A stretch of 64,000 nt of DNA, taken from the NCBI GenBank assembly GCA_036266995.1, contig DATAWX010000224.1:1-64000 (forward strand), in the 5' to 3' direction. The notes under the pieces were generated by a model, which searched no databases, had not been told where the DNA came from, and was given only the letters and a program-made list of their open reading frames with translations. The stretch comes from GCA-003244245 sp036266995. Its GTDB lineage: Bacteria > Actinomycetota > Actinomycetes > Mycobacteriales > Pseudonocardiaceae. Below are positions 1 through 8,665 of this stretch, one piece after another (position 1 is the first letter of the stretch; each line of letters begins with the position of its first letter). The position numbers and the translations under genes were made by a program.

Positions 1-109
1 GGTTCGATCACCCGACCACCAGCAGGGGCACGATCTGGCACTAGGACTCCCACAGCATCCAGGTCCGCAGAGTGCTCACCTGCCGGCGGCTACCGGCGCC
101 GAGCCTTCC

Positions 110-1870
110 CTACGACGACCCGGTAGCCCCCATTAGGTCCGGGGTGGCGAGTGCGTCAAGGTGGTGGGCAAGGAACGTCAGCCATCGACGGGCTTGTTCT
201 GGCGGGTACCTCCCCGGCGCCGAGGTCGATTGTGTTCCCGGTGGGGTGGGCGAATCGCGATAGACAACGGGAATGAATGCCTCGAGCAGGTGGTGTTCGA
301 CTGCGGCCTGATCGGGAAAATTGAGCAGTTCCCTGGGATCAGATGTGGAGGCGGCATAGACGGTTCGGGCCAGACTGATCATCAGTGGGCTGGTGAAGAC
401 ACGTGCCAGCGGTACGTCGGGACGCAAGCGCAGGTGATTGAACACGGGACGCCAGCGGTCTTGGGCCCATGGCCCCGCCGTCATAAGGAATGTCGCCGCG
501 TCGTCTAGGTCGACGGGCTCGATCTCCAGCACAGCTGCTCGCATCAGGATCGCGCCGCCGCTGGCCACCGCAGTCTCAAACTCTTTGCTACGGCAGGTCA
601 CCACCACCGGATACTTGTCAGCGACGGAGACATCGAGGGCGTCGATGGCCTCCGGTAGCAACTCCGCGGGCATCTCGTCTAAGCCGTCCAGGACCACCAT
701 GACCCGTCCCTCGGTGACCATCCACTCGGCCGCGTCAGGGCCGTAGACATCCTGGTTGGCCAGCGCCGGATATTCCTCCAAGATCCGGCGTGCCAGCCAG
801 GTGCGCAAGTGCTCGGTGCGTGGATCCCAAGAAGAAGCGCCCAGCAGTACCGGCACCGGCTCACCCGGCAGCAGACTGTCCAACAGACCGAGGGTGAACA
901 GCAGCGCCAGCACAGTTTTGCCCGCGCCCGGATCACCCAAAACCACCAGCTGCCGAGCCCGGAGCTTCCGGAATAACTCCACCACGTGATTCACGTCGTG
1001 ACGCAGCCGCACCGGGCGGCCCGGCACCACACCCTCGGTCAACACGTCGGCTAGCCTGGCCGCCACTGGCCGACCGGTGCTCGACCACCGGATGCGGATC
1101 GGCTCGGGACGCCGCAGGAACCGCACCGACGCCTCTTGCGTCCACTGGCGACGCACCGCGCCAGCGAGGTCGGTTACCGCCCGATCGAGCCGCTTACTCT
1201 CCTCGACGGTGAAACTCACGCTGTCGCGTGGCAAGGTAGCCGACCCGTCCCAGCGACGCCAAGACATCGTGATCTCGGCGAGCCCGTCCAGCAGCGGGGC
1301 CAGGTTCTCTGTCCGGGCCACCCACACGGAGTCCCGCCCCCACCCGTCGGTGCTGTTGTAGCGACCTGACACCACCCCGACCGCCACCTGTCCGGTCAGC
1401 ACGGGAGCGCCGCTCATGCCTTTCATCACCGCATCCGCTACCACCCGACCCAGCGGAATCTGGTCGTCGCGGGTAGTGCCTCCCGCCCAGCGACCATCGG
1501 CGTCCAAATGGCGGTAGGAGTGCCCCGGGTCATCCACCGCAACCACTCCGGTGATCGCGACAGGGGTGGTCGCAGTGACCTCGTCGCTGGCCGCCAACCC
1601 CGCCACACACTCCGTCAGCGGCTCCTCCGTGACCAGCACAGCCAGGTCGTGCCGCGGATCCAGGCGCACCACCCGAGCATCCCGAGACGGGCCGCCCTGC
1701 AGCGGATCCAAGCGGACCTCGGCGTCGATCACGGCGGCACCCAGATCATCGAGCACATGCCAGGCGGTGACCAACACACCCGGGGTCACCTGGAAACAGG
1801 TGCCGATCGGGTCGTCGGCATCGTCGAGGAGCCGACCCAGAAACCCGGCGACCCGCTGGTCAACCTTCAC
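110..1870 (-). CDS. Trypsin-like protease fused to NACHT NTPase
   Basis: The first ~200 residues form a chymotrypsin-fold serine protease with a visible triad: His38 in TAWHVL, Asp75 in RHDLAVL and Ser153 in GMSGAP. A NACHT/STAND NTPase follows, with a P-loop GDPGAGKT at about 312-319 and a Walker B stretch VVLDGLDE near 392-399. Proteins of this build are known from bacterial conflict systems (phage defence or programmed death), where the NTPase senses and the protease acts. It starts at a GTG that overlaps the preceding Trypco1 gene by 11 bp, so the two are probably co-translated. The frame stops soon after a 'WLTFLAHHLD' stretch. Relatives that I recall continue with further helices there, so this copy may be truncated or frameshifted. 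Domain call is firm; the target is unknown. Confidence 0.85.
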   Translation of the reverse strand: MKVDQRVAGFLGRLLDDADDPIGTCFQVTPGVLVTAWHVLDDLGAAVIDAEVRLDPLQGGPSRDARVVRLDPRHDLAVLVTEEPLTECVAGLAASDEVTATTPVAITGVVAVDDPGHSYRHLDADGRWAGGTTRDDQIPLGRVVADAVMKGMSGAPVLTGQVAVGVVSGRYNSTDGWGRDSVWVARTENLAPLLDGLAEITMSWRRWDGSATLPRDSVSFTVEESKRLDRAVTDLAGAVRRQWTQEASVRFLRRPEPIRIRWSSTGRPVAARLADVLTEGVVPGRPVRLRHDVNHVVELFRKLRARQLVVLGDPGAGKTVLALLFTLGLLDSLLPGEPVPVLLGASSWDPRTEHLRTWLARRILEEYPALANQDVYGPDAAEWMVTEGRVMVVLDGLDEMPAELLPEAIDALDVSVADKYPVVVTCRSKEFETAVASGGAILMRAAVLEIEPVDLDDAATFLMTAGPWAQDRWRPVFNHLRLRPDVPLARVFTSPLMISLARTVYAASTSDPRELLNFPDQAAVEHHLLEAFIPVVYRDSPTPPGTQSTSAPGRYPPEQARRWLTFLAHHLDALATPDLMGATGSS

Positions 1871-2216
1871 CGTTGCCTGCCCCGTGCGAGTCGGCCCGGT
1901 AGGTCAAAGTCACCTCCAAGGTGGCCTCACCCGCTGCGCCAGCCACGATCACGTTGCCCTGCGCGGAGAACTTCAACCCGAACTTCACCTCCACCTCGTC
2001 CGGGCGCACCGAACGCTGTCCCAACTGCCCGAGCGTGCTCACCGTCGACGCCGCAACCTCCACAATCGCCGACTGCGCCCGCTCCCACGCCTCCGTGACT
2101 GCGTCCTGGGCCCGGTCCAACCTCGCCGAGGTGGACTCCGAACCCGCCACTGGGGACGCCTCGACCAGCACCTCCACACCACCTACCCACAGCGGAATCA
2201 CCCGGCCAGCCACCAA
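1860..2216 (-). CDS. Trypsin-co-occurring domain (Trypco1, CU044_2847-like) protein
   Basis: This protein of about 118 residues begins with VIPLWVGGVEVLVEA and ends in a beta-rich stretch containing KFGLKFSAQGNVIVAG. That matches the Trypco1 family, which occurs next to trypsin-NACHT proteins in actinobacteria and is thought to be a partner or substrate of the protease. It precedes the protease gene and overlaps it by 11 bp. A GGAGG lies 7 nt before the TTG at 2216; the adjacent GTG at 2213 is an equally possible start. Biochemical function is not established for the family. Confidence 0.75.
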   Translation of the reverse strand: MVAGRVIPLWVGGVEVLVEASPVAGSESTSARLDRAQDAVTEAWERAQSAIVEVAASTVSTLGQLGQRSVRPDEVEVKFGLKFSAQGNVIVAGAAGEATLEVTLTYRADSHGAGNGEG

Positions 2217-2500
2217 TGCCCCACCTCCGGACGGGTCACACTAGACCACAGATAGTAGCCGAGCAGGTGCAAACCCGCCGCTACAGCCTGCCCACCCAGC
2301 AAGTCCGCCACTGCGCCATCAAACAGCCTCCTCACCGATCGCTGACCAGCAGAACTAAAGATCCACGACCGGCATGACCGCGTGGAAGGAAGTTCCGCTC
2401 ATGCCGCAAGTCGCGCGCTCGTGGCGATCACAGGGGAGCACCGCAGCCTGTGTCGCCTACTTCTCCGCCGCATGATCATGCGACAGCGCGGTGTCCTGCC

Positions 2501-2629
2501 GTGCCTGCCAAGGTGGACCTGTTCGAGATCAACGAGACGTTCGCCTCGGTCGCCATCCATCCCATGCGCGACCTCGACATCGGCTCCGTGGTCGTCAACG
2601 GCGGCGCCATCGCGATGGGCCACCCGCCA
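2501..2629 (+). pseudogene. Thiolase (acetyl-CoA acetyltransferase) C-terminal fragment
   Basis: About 43 codons read KVDLFEINETFASVAI and end with VVNGGAIAMGHP, the well-known thiolase segment (DLxEINEAFA ... NxxGGAIALGHP). Nothing recognisable as thiolase lies before it, and the normal continuation after GHP (the GASG and CGGGG motifs) is missing. It is a decayed internal fragment with no start or stop of its own. Confidence 0.6.
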
Positions 2630-2642
2630 GCATCCAGCACCA

Positions 2643-2816
2643 GTACGTACCAACCAGAGAAGTCTGCACAACTGCGTCCTGTTATGTGAATCCCATCACC
2701 GGCACGTGCATCACACCGGCTGGGAAATCCTCATCCACCCCGGCCACGTCGAGTTCATCCCGCCCCCGATCATAGAGCCCACCCGGACACGACTGCGTAA
2801 TCTACTTCGCTGCTGA
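2643..2816 (+). pseudogene. HNH endonuclease C-terminal fragment (DUF222/HNH type)
   Basis: In a different frame from the thiolase piece, about 57 codons read LHNCVLLCESHHRHVHHTGW and then end in FIPPPIIEPTRT and a stop. This is the usual C-terminus of actinobacterial DUF222-HNH proteins (N..LLC..HH..VHH.GW, then PP.W.DP.R.P.RN). The N-terminal DUF222 part is absent. Its junction with the thiolase fragment lies near 2630-2645, so two unrelated genes were joined before decay. Confidence 0.6.
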
Positions 2817-2834
2817 GCGTCGAGGTTTGCCGAG

Positions 2835-3467
2835 CTATCCAGGGGAGTGCCATTGCGTCGGGTCGAGGATCAGGTCGGCGCGGGCTGCGGTGGGTGCGAT
2901 CAGGCGGGCGTTGTGTTGGTCGCTGCCGGTGGTGCGTTCGGCGGCGTGTGCCTCGGTGCGCCCGTATCGGCGGTGCCGGGCGATCAGCCAGCCGCGGCGG
3001 GTCCACTCGTCCGGCGCGAGGAACCATGCCTCGTCCAGCAGCCCGCGAACAGCCGACCACGGGGGAGTATCGAGCAGCAGGTAGTTGCCCTCGGTGAGAA
3101 CGAGCGCGACGTCAGGGGGCACCGGCACCGCACCGGCGATCGGCTCCTCGATGGCGCGCCGGAACTCCGGGGCGTACACGGTGCCGGCGTCGGGAGTGCG
3201 CAGCCGGCGCAGCAGCGCGATGAAGCCGGCCGCGTCGAAAGTGTCCGGAGCGCCCTTGCGGTCAGCGCGGCCCAGCCGCCGAAGCTCCGACTGCGCCAGG
3301 TGATACCCGTCCATCCCGACCAACACAGCTGCACCGTCCAGCGCGTCGACCAGTCGTCGCGCTACCGTGGATTTGCCGGCCCCGGGTGCACCGGTGATGC
3401 CCAGGATCCGCCGACCACCCCCGCTGGTGAGCGCGCGGGCACGGCTGACCAGATCGGGCCACGTCAC
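2835..3467 (-). CDS. Uridine-kinase-like P-loop nucleoside/sugar kinase
   Basis: The protein of about 210 residues has a P-loop GITGAPGAGKST near its N-terminus, then a VLVGMDGYHL substrate stretch, VYAPEFRR and LTEGNYLLLD. This is the pattern of the PRK/uridine kinase superfamily 'nucleoside/nucleotide kinase' group (FrcK/YggC-like). I chose the GTG at 3467 because a GGAG lies just upstream and the longer reading frame is shadow sequence inside hemC. It follows hemC by about 13 bp on the same strand and may be co-transcribed. The substrate cannot be told from sequence. Confidence 0.75.
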   Translation of the reverse strand: MTWPDLVSRARALTSGGGRRILGITGAPGAGKSTVARRLVDALDGAAVLVGMDGYHLAQSELRRLGRADRKGAPDTFDAAGFIALLRRLRTPDAGTVYAPEFRRAIEEPIAGAVPVPPDVALVLTEGNYLLLDTPPWSAVRGLLDEAWFLAPDEWTRRGWLIARHRRYGRTEAHAAERTTGSDQHNARLIAPTAARADLILDPTQWHSPG

Positions 3468-3480
3468 CAGCTCCGGAGCG

Positions 3481-4407
3481 TCAGTGCGCGATGGAGTCGA
3501 TGAGTGCTCTGGCTCCCTGGCGCAGGAGATCGGCGCCGACGAAGTAACCCAGGGCCGCGGGATCATCGGCAACACCCCAGTGGTGGGAGTCGAGCCACTG
3601 GCTGCCGTCGAGGCTGAAGACCTTGGCGCACAGGGAAAGCTTGCCGTTGGCCTCGGTGCTGGCGTAGCCGGCGATGGGGGAGTTGCAGTGGCCTTGCAGG
3701 GCATGCAACATGGCGCGCTCGGCGGTGGCGTGCCGGTGGGTTTCGGCGTCGTTGAGTCGAGAGGTCATCGCCTGGACGGCGGTATCGGTGCCGCGGCACT
3801 GCAAGGCGATGACGCCCGCGCCGATCGCCGGACACATCGTCTGCAACGGCAGGATCTCGGTGATCCGGTCAGCCTCGTTGACGCGGTACAGGCCGGCCAC
3901 CGCGGCGACGATCGCGTCGAAGTGGCCCTCGTCGAGGCGCATCAGGCGAGTGTTGACGTTGCCCCGCAACGGTTTGATCTCCACGTGCGGGTAGTGCAGC
4001 CGGAGCTGGGCGGCGCGGCGCACCGCGCTGGTGCCGATGACGGCACCAGCGGGCAGTTCGGCCAACAGCTTTCCGGTACGGGAGATGACGGCGTCGTGGA
4101 TGTTCTCCCGGGGCAGGTACGCGGCGAAGGTCAGCCCTTCCGGTGCAGGGACGTCGGCGGGGATGTCTTTGAGGCAGTGCACCGCGAGGTCGACCGAGCC
4201 GCCGAGCAGGTTACGGTCGATCTCGCGAACGAACGCGCCCTTGCCTCCGAGCTTGGCGAGGTCACCCATCCACTGGTCACCACTAGTAGTGATCTTGACC
4301 AGCTCGGTGCTGACCGTGGAGTCCCGCGCTTCTAAAGCGGTGGCGACCTGCTCGGCTTGGTGCAGGGCCATCGGGCTGGAGCGGGTGCCGATTCGCACGT
4401 GCGGCAT
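3481..4407 (-). CDS. hemC: Hydroxymethylbilane synthase (porphobilinogen deaminase)
   Basis: The 308-residue enzyme polymerises four porphobilinogens to hydroxymethylbilane in tetrapyrrole synthesis. Family hallmarks are RIGTRSSPMALHQA at the start, the arginine-rich GTSAVRRAAQL, LRGNVNTRL, and Cys241 in the GHCNSPIAGYA motif, which carries the dipyrromethane cofactor. Length is normal. No other haem genes are beside it: it is followed by a kinase-like gene and faces an FKBP gene. It may therefore be a second, diverged copy outside a main hem cluster elsewhere. Confidence 0.9.
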   Translation of the reverse strand: MPHVRIGTRSSPMALHQAEQVATALEARDSTVSTELVKITTSGDQWMGDLAKLGGKGAFVREIDRNLLGGSVDLAVHCLKDIPADVPAPEGLTFAAYLPRENIHDAVISRTGKLLAELPAGAVIGTSAVRRAAQLRLHYPHVEIKPLRGNVNTRLMRLDEGHFDAIVAAVAGLYRVNEADRITEILPLQTMCPAIGAGVIALQCRGTDTAVQAMTSRLNDAETHRHATAERAMLHALQGHCNSPIAGYASTEANGKLSLCAKVFSLDGSQWLDSHHWGVADDPAALGYFVGADLLRQGARALIDSIAH

Positions 4408-4521
4408 ACCAGAACCTTACGCAGTCCGCAGCGGGCACCGAGGATCAGCCCACTGGCAGAATCCACCGCGCCTAGGATGGGGGCCCGCCGACGGTGGCGG
4501 GATGACAAGGAGGATGACTAC

Positions 4522-4899
4522 GTGAGTGAGCCAACCCGTCCTGAGGTGACCGTGCCCGAGGGCCCGGCGCCGTCTGATTTGGTGATCGAGGACCAGGTGG
4601 TCGGCGACGGTGCTGAGGCCATCGTCGGTTCGCAGATCAGGGCGCACTACATCGGCGTCTCGCACTCCACCGGCAAGCAGTTCGACGCGTCCTGGGATCG
4701 GGGCTCCCCACTGGAGTTCCGGCTGGGCACCGGACGGGTGATCAAGGGCTGGGACGACGGGATCGTCGGCATGCGCGTCGGCGGCCGTCGACGGCTGACC
4801 ATCCCGCCGCACCTGGCCTATGGCGACCGTGGCGCGGGTGGCGCGATCAGGCCCGGCGAGACCCTCGTTTTCGTCGTCGACCTGGTCACCGTCCGTTAG
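4522..4899 (+). CDS. FKBP-type peptidyl-prolyl cis-trans isomerase
   Basis: A single-domain FKBP of 125 residues with no signal peptide, so probably cytosolic. Family motifs include VGSQIRAHYIGV, FDASWDRGSPLEFRLGTG, VIKGWDDGIVGM, RRLTIPPHLAYGDRG and the closing ETLVFVVDLV. I chose the GTG at 4522 because AAGGAGG sits 8 nt upstream; the ATG just after the ribosome binding site is out of frame. It is transcribed divergently from hemC and convergently with the reductase gene. Confidence 0.9.
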   Translation: MSEPTRPEVTVPEGPAPSDLVIEDQVVGDGAEAIVGSQIRAHYIGVSHSTGKQFDASWDRGSPLEFRLGTGRVIKGWDDGIVGMRVGGRRRLTIPPHLAYGDRGAGGAIRPGETLVFVVDLVTVR

Positions 4900-4911
4900 C
4901 CCGACCACAAG

Positions 4912-5985
4912 CTACCGGTCGACGACGACCCGCCCACCTCGACCGCGGGACACGCAGATCGTCATGGTGTCGGCGCGCTCCCGGTCGGTCAGCACCCGGT
5001 CCCGGTGATCGATCTCCCCGGAGATCACCCGGGTCCGGCACGTTCCGCAGAAGCCTTGCTGGCAGGAGTAGGCAACGTTGGGCACCGTGTCGCGGATGAC
5101 CTCCAGCGCGGACCGGTCCGCGGGCACGGCGAGCACGCGCTTGCTGCGCTGCAGTTCGATCTCGAAGGGTGCGCCGCCCACGATGGGCGCTGTGGTGAAC
5201 CGCTCGACATGCAAGGCCGCAGCTGCGCTCGCCGGGCGGTCCCGACGAACGTTGGCCATCATTGTTGGTGGGGCGCAGCAATACACGGTGGCTCCGGGCG
5301 GTGCGTATTCGAGCAATTCGACACCCGTGCTGGGAAAGCCATACTGATCGTATGGGCGAACCTGCACGCGGGTCGGGTCCAGCGCGATGAGCTCGTCGAG
5401 AAAGGGCATCGAGGCTTGCGAACGTCCGGTGTAGACGAGCTGCCACGGCATATCTCCGGCCGCCGCCTGCTTGACCATCGGAAGGATCGGTGTGATGCCG
5501 ATCCCGCCCGCGATGAATAGATACCCGGCGGCGTGGACATAGGGGAAGGCGTTGCGCGGGCCACGAACGGTCAGCGTGCCGCCGGTACCGATCGAGTCGT
5601 GCAGTTCCCGCGAACCGCCGCCGCCGTCGGGGATGCGTCGCACCGCGATCCGGTATGACTTGCGATCGGCTGGATCGCCGCACAGGGAGTATTGGCGACA
5701 CCGCCCAGAGGGCAGCAGCACGTCGATGTGGGCGCCTGGTTGCCAGCTGGGCAATTCGTCACCTCCGGCGGAGACCAGCCGGAGGCTCCGGACGTCCTGC
5801 GCCTCGAGGCGGACCTCGTCCACCACCAGGTTCAGGTCGCGGTCGACCCGCCGGGTCGGTGGACGCTGCGAGAAAGCGGCGGTGAGCCAGTCGTAGAAGG
5901 TGATGAGCCCGCCCAGCGTTCGGAACATGCGGTCGGCACGGTGACGCCCCCGCAGGTCGGGCGGGGTGACCCAGTCGGCGTCCAT
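4912..5985 (-). CDS. PDR/VanB-type flavin reductase with C-terminal 2Fe-2S ferredoxin domain
   Basis: This 357-residue electron-transfer protein has an FMN/FAD barrel (RQYSLCGDP), an NAD(P)H domain (FIAGGIGITPILPM) and a plant-type ferredoxin domain with Cys ligands in SCQQGFCGTC and a final Cys near CVSRG. Such reductases feed electrons from NAD(P)H to an oxygenase. It lies 1 bp after the gene for a diiron-like 'metal-dependent hydrolase', which is the natural candidate partner. It is the last gene of the TetR-linked cluster. Confidence 0.85.
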   Translation of the reverse strand: MDADWVTPPDLRGRHRADRMFRTLGGLITFYDWLTAAFSQRPPTRRVDRDLNLVVDEVRLEAQDVRSLRLVSAGGDELPSWQPGAHIDVLLPSGRCRQYSLCGDPADRKSYRIAVRRIPDGGGGSRELHDSIGTGGTLTVRGPRNAFPYVHAAGYLFIAGGIGITPILPMVKQAAAGDMPWQLVYTGRSQASMPFLDELIALDPTRVQVRPYDQYGFPSTGVELLEYAPPGATVYCCAPPTMMANVRRDRPASAAAALHVERFTTAPIVGGAPFEIELQRSKRVLAVPADRSALEVIRDTVPNVAYSCQQGFCGTCRTRVISGEIDHRDRVLTDRERADTMTICVSRGRGGRVVVDR

Positions 5986-5986
5986 G

Positions 5987-6883
5987 TCAGGCCTCCGCGG
6001 CCAGCGCCGCCGGTGACGTGGCGAGGTAGGCGACGGCCTGGCTGGTGGAGAACTCCTTCGACGGGTGATAGAACGGTCTGGCGTAGTTGAACGTGGTCCC
6101 GACCAGCTGGCGGGCGGTGGGCAGCAGACGCCGGTGGCCCGCCCAGAAGAAGTGCCGCCAGCGCGCCTTGACCCGGCCGCCCAACTCAGGGTCGATGCGC
6201 ATCAGGAAAGCCACCCCACGCACCCACAACCAGGCCATGATCGGCCCGGTGACCATCATCGCGCGCACTCGCCGGTGCCACCGGCCGTCGAGGTGGGTGA
6301 ACAGATCGAAGGCCACCGCGCGATGCTCAACCTCCTCCGCGCCGTGCCAGCGCAGCAGATCCATCATGGTGGCGTCCGCTCCGGCGGCGTCCAGCGCGGT
6401 GGCGTTGAGCGCCCAGTTCCCCAGCATCGCCGTGATGTGTTCGATCGCCGCGATGATCGCCAGCCGCTCGATCAGCCACTCTTCGCGGTGCTTGCCCGAC
6501 AGGTCGCGATCACCGAGGGCTCTGCGGAACATCCAATCGACCTGCTCGACGTAGGGATCGGTGTCGATGCCCCTGGCCTTCCAGTGATCGAGCACGCTCT
6601 GGTGAGATCGGGCATGAATGGCCTCCTGGCCGATGAAGCCAACCACCGCCTCGCGCAGCTTGTCGTCCTCGATCAAGGGCACCGCCTGGGCGAATACGTC
6701 GATGAACCATCGCTCTCCTGCGGGCAGCAGCAGGTGCAGCACATTGCAGGTGTGCGTGACCAAGGGCTCATTGGGCACCCAGTGGGTGGGCAGATCGCTC
6801 CAGTCGAAAGTGACGTTTCGCGGCTCGAGTACGAGGTTCTCCGGGTCTTGCGGCGCTGAGCCGGTGCGGTGATGGCCGAACAT
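5987..6883 (-). CDS. Metal-dependent hydrolase family (PF10118) protein, diiron-like
   Basis: The 298-residue protein belongs to the family usually annotated 'predicted metal-dependent hydrolase' (COG3687). By eye it carries a ferritin-like diiron ligand series: Glu57 in AGERWFID, Glu87/His90 in GQEAIHARSH, Glu148 in AAIEHIT, and Glu184/His187 in GAEEVEHRAV. That E..ExxH..E..ExxH order is the class used by soluble diiron oxygenases and desaturases. The gene is directly followed by a reductase with a 2Fe-2S domain and preceded by the EphD-like fusion. Family membership is firm; an oxygenase role is my inference. Confidence 0.75.
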   Translation of the reverse strand: MFGHHRTGSAPQDPENLVLEPRNVTFDWSDLPTHWVPNEPLVTHTCNVLHLLLPAGERWFIDVFAQAVPLIEDDKLREAVVGFIGQEAIHARSHQSVLDHWKARGIDTDPYVEQVDWMFRRALGDRDLSGKHREEWLIERLAIIAAIEHITAMLGNWALNATALDAAGADATMMDLLRWHGAEEVEHRAVAFDLFTHLDGRWHRRVRAMMVTGPIMAWLWVRGVAFLMRIDPELGGRVKARWRHFFWAGHRRLLPTARQLVGTTFNYARPFYHPSKEFSTSQAVAYLATSPAALAAEA

Positions 6884-6931
6884 TCCGCCGATCTCCCTTC
6901 CGTGGGTTGTCGTGCTCTTCGATGGGCGTTA

Positions 6932-8665
6932 TCAGAGGGCGACGTTGGCTCGGGCCAGGGCGCGAAGCAGCCCCGGACTCAGCCGTGAGACCAACAGCCC
7001 GGCTTTGGCTTCGATGGTGATCGGGGCGATGGCGGAGTCGCGCTGCACCGCCCGCACGATCTCCTGGGCCGCCCGGCGCGGGGTGAAGTTGCGCCGGCGG
7101 TACAACTCCGTCGCCCGCTGCCGGGCGGTGCGTTCCTCGGCGGTGTCGAGGCCGGCGAAGCGGGTATTGCTGGTGATGTTGGTGTGCACGAAACCAGGGC
7201 AGATCGCGATCACTCCGATGCCGGCTTCAGCCAGTTCACCGCGCAGGCACTGGCTCAGCATCAGGACCGCGGCCTTGGTCGTGCTGTACGCCGAGAGCGC
7301 TCGGGTGGGCAGGTACGCGGCGGCCGACGCGATGTTGACGATGGTGCCGCCCGCACCGCCTTGCACCATGAGCCCACCGAGCACCCGGCAACCGTGGATG
7401 ACACCCCAGAGGTTGACGTCGATGAGCCGCTCCCACTCGGCCACCGTGGTGTCGAAGAACGGTCCCGCCACAGCGATTCCGGCGTTGTTGATCACGATGT
7501 CCGGGATGCCGTGTTCCTCGCGCAGCAGCGTTGCGAACTTCTCGACCGCGCCGCCGTCGGAGACATCGAGGACGTACGCGCTCGCGGTGGGGCCGAGCAT
7601 GCTGGCCAGCTGGGCGGTGCGCTCGACCGACTGCTGGTCGATGTCGGTGGCCACCACCTCCGCGCCCTGCTCGGCGAACTCCAGCGCGGTGGCCCGGCCG
7701 ATGCCACTGCCCGCGCCGGTGATCACCATGAGGGTGTCGTCGAACCGCTTCCGTCGCGGCCCACTACGGCGAGCGCGGCGCAGGCCACGGGCCGCGGGAT
7801 CACCTTCTGGCCCGTTTTCGGCATCGTCGATCAGCTCGCTCGCGCACCGCGCCACAGTGTGCGGCTGGGTGCGCGGCAGCCAATGGCCACCAGGCAGCTC
7901 GCGAACCGCAAGGTTGGGTACCCAACGCCGGATGTCGGTCTGGAGGGGTCGGGAGACGAACGGATCCCGCTGGGGCGCAAGCACCTGCACCGGGACGTCG
8001 GTGCGCCGGGGACCGGGTGTCACCAGCCGGGGGAACATGTTCGCCCGGTAGAGCTGCACACCATTCACCGCGTCAGCGACAGCGGGGCTGGCGGCGCCGT
8101 CGGACCGGGCCAGCGCGCGTTGGGCGAGCCCCGTACGCCAGACCAGCTCCGGCAACAGCGGCAGCTGGAAGAACGTGATGTACCAGCTCGACACCAGTTG
8201 AATGATCAATTCGCGTAGCGCTCGCGGTGTCGGCCGACGCAGCCGCGCCCGGAGCCAGTGTCCTGCGTGGTCCAGGCACGGCCCGGATATCGACGTGTAA
8301 GAGGAGACCCGGCCGGTCAGCCACGGGCCAGTCACCGCATGCCAGGCCTGGACCGCTCCCCAGTCGTGGGCCAGCAGATGCACCGGCCGGTCGGGGCTGA
8401 CCGCGTCGAGCACTGCGGCCAAGTCCTGGGCGAGCTGGTCGAGCCGGTATGCCTGGCGGCCGCGAGGTTTCCCGGACTCGCCGGCCCCCCGGACGTCATA
8501 GCTGACGACGTGGTAACGCGGCGCCAGTTCGGCCGCAACGCCGTCCCACAGGGTGTGGTCATCGGGGTAGCCGTGGATGCATACGACCGTAGGCGCGCCT
8601 CGCTGCCCTGACTCGTGCACCCGCAGTGGCACGCCATCGCTGGCCATGACGTCCCTGGCCATCAC
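6932..8665 (-). CDS. ephD: EphD-like alpha/beta hydrolase-SDR fusion
   Basis: The 577-residue protein has an N-terminal epoxide-hydrolase-type alpha/beta hydrolase (CIHGYPDD oxyanion region, nucleophile Asp in LLAHDWGAVQ, His in LPGGHWL). A C-terminal short-chain dehydrogenase follows (VITGAGSGIGRATALEFAE cofactor motif, NNAG, catalytic YSTTKAA). This is the layout of mycobacterial EphD (Rv2214c), implicated in mycolic acid metabolism. Its ATG overlaps the M24 peptidase stop by 4 bp, so the two are translationally coupled. The substrate here is unknown. Confidence 0.85.
   Translation of the reverse strand: MMARDVMASDGVPLRVHESGQRGAPTVVCIHGYPDDHTLWDGVAAELAPRYHVVSYDVRGAGESGKPRGRQAYRLDQLAQDLAAVLDAVSPDRPVHLLAHDWGAVQAWHAVTGPWLTGRVSSYTSISGPCLDHAGHWLRARLRRPTPRALRELIIQLVSSWYITFFQLPLLPELVWRTGLAQRALARSDGAASPAVADAVNGVQLYRANMFPRLVTPGPRRTDVPVQVLAPQRDPFVSRPLQTDIRRWVPNLAVRELPGGHWLPRTQPHTVARCASELIDDAENGPEGDPAARGLRRARRSGPRRKRFDDTLMVITGAGSGIGRATALEFAEQGAEVVATDIDQQSVERTAQLASMLGPTASAYVLDVSDGGAVEKFATLLREEHGIPDIVINNAGIAVAGPFFDTTVAEWERLIDVNLWGVIHGCRVLGGLMVQGGAGGTIVNIASAAAYLPTRALSAYSTTKAAVLMLSQCLRGELAEAGIGVIAICPGFVHTNITSNTRFAGLDTAEERTARQRATELYRRRNFTPRRAAQEIVRAVQRDSAIAPITIEAKAGLLVSRLSPGLLRALARANVAL

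Noticed and set aside
1..25. GGTTCGATC followed by ACCCGACCACCA looks like a tRNA 3' end
   Set aside because: The base expected to be C61, pairing with G53, is A, the T-stem does not close, and the upstream part is outside the window.
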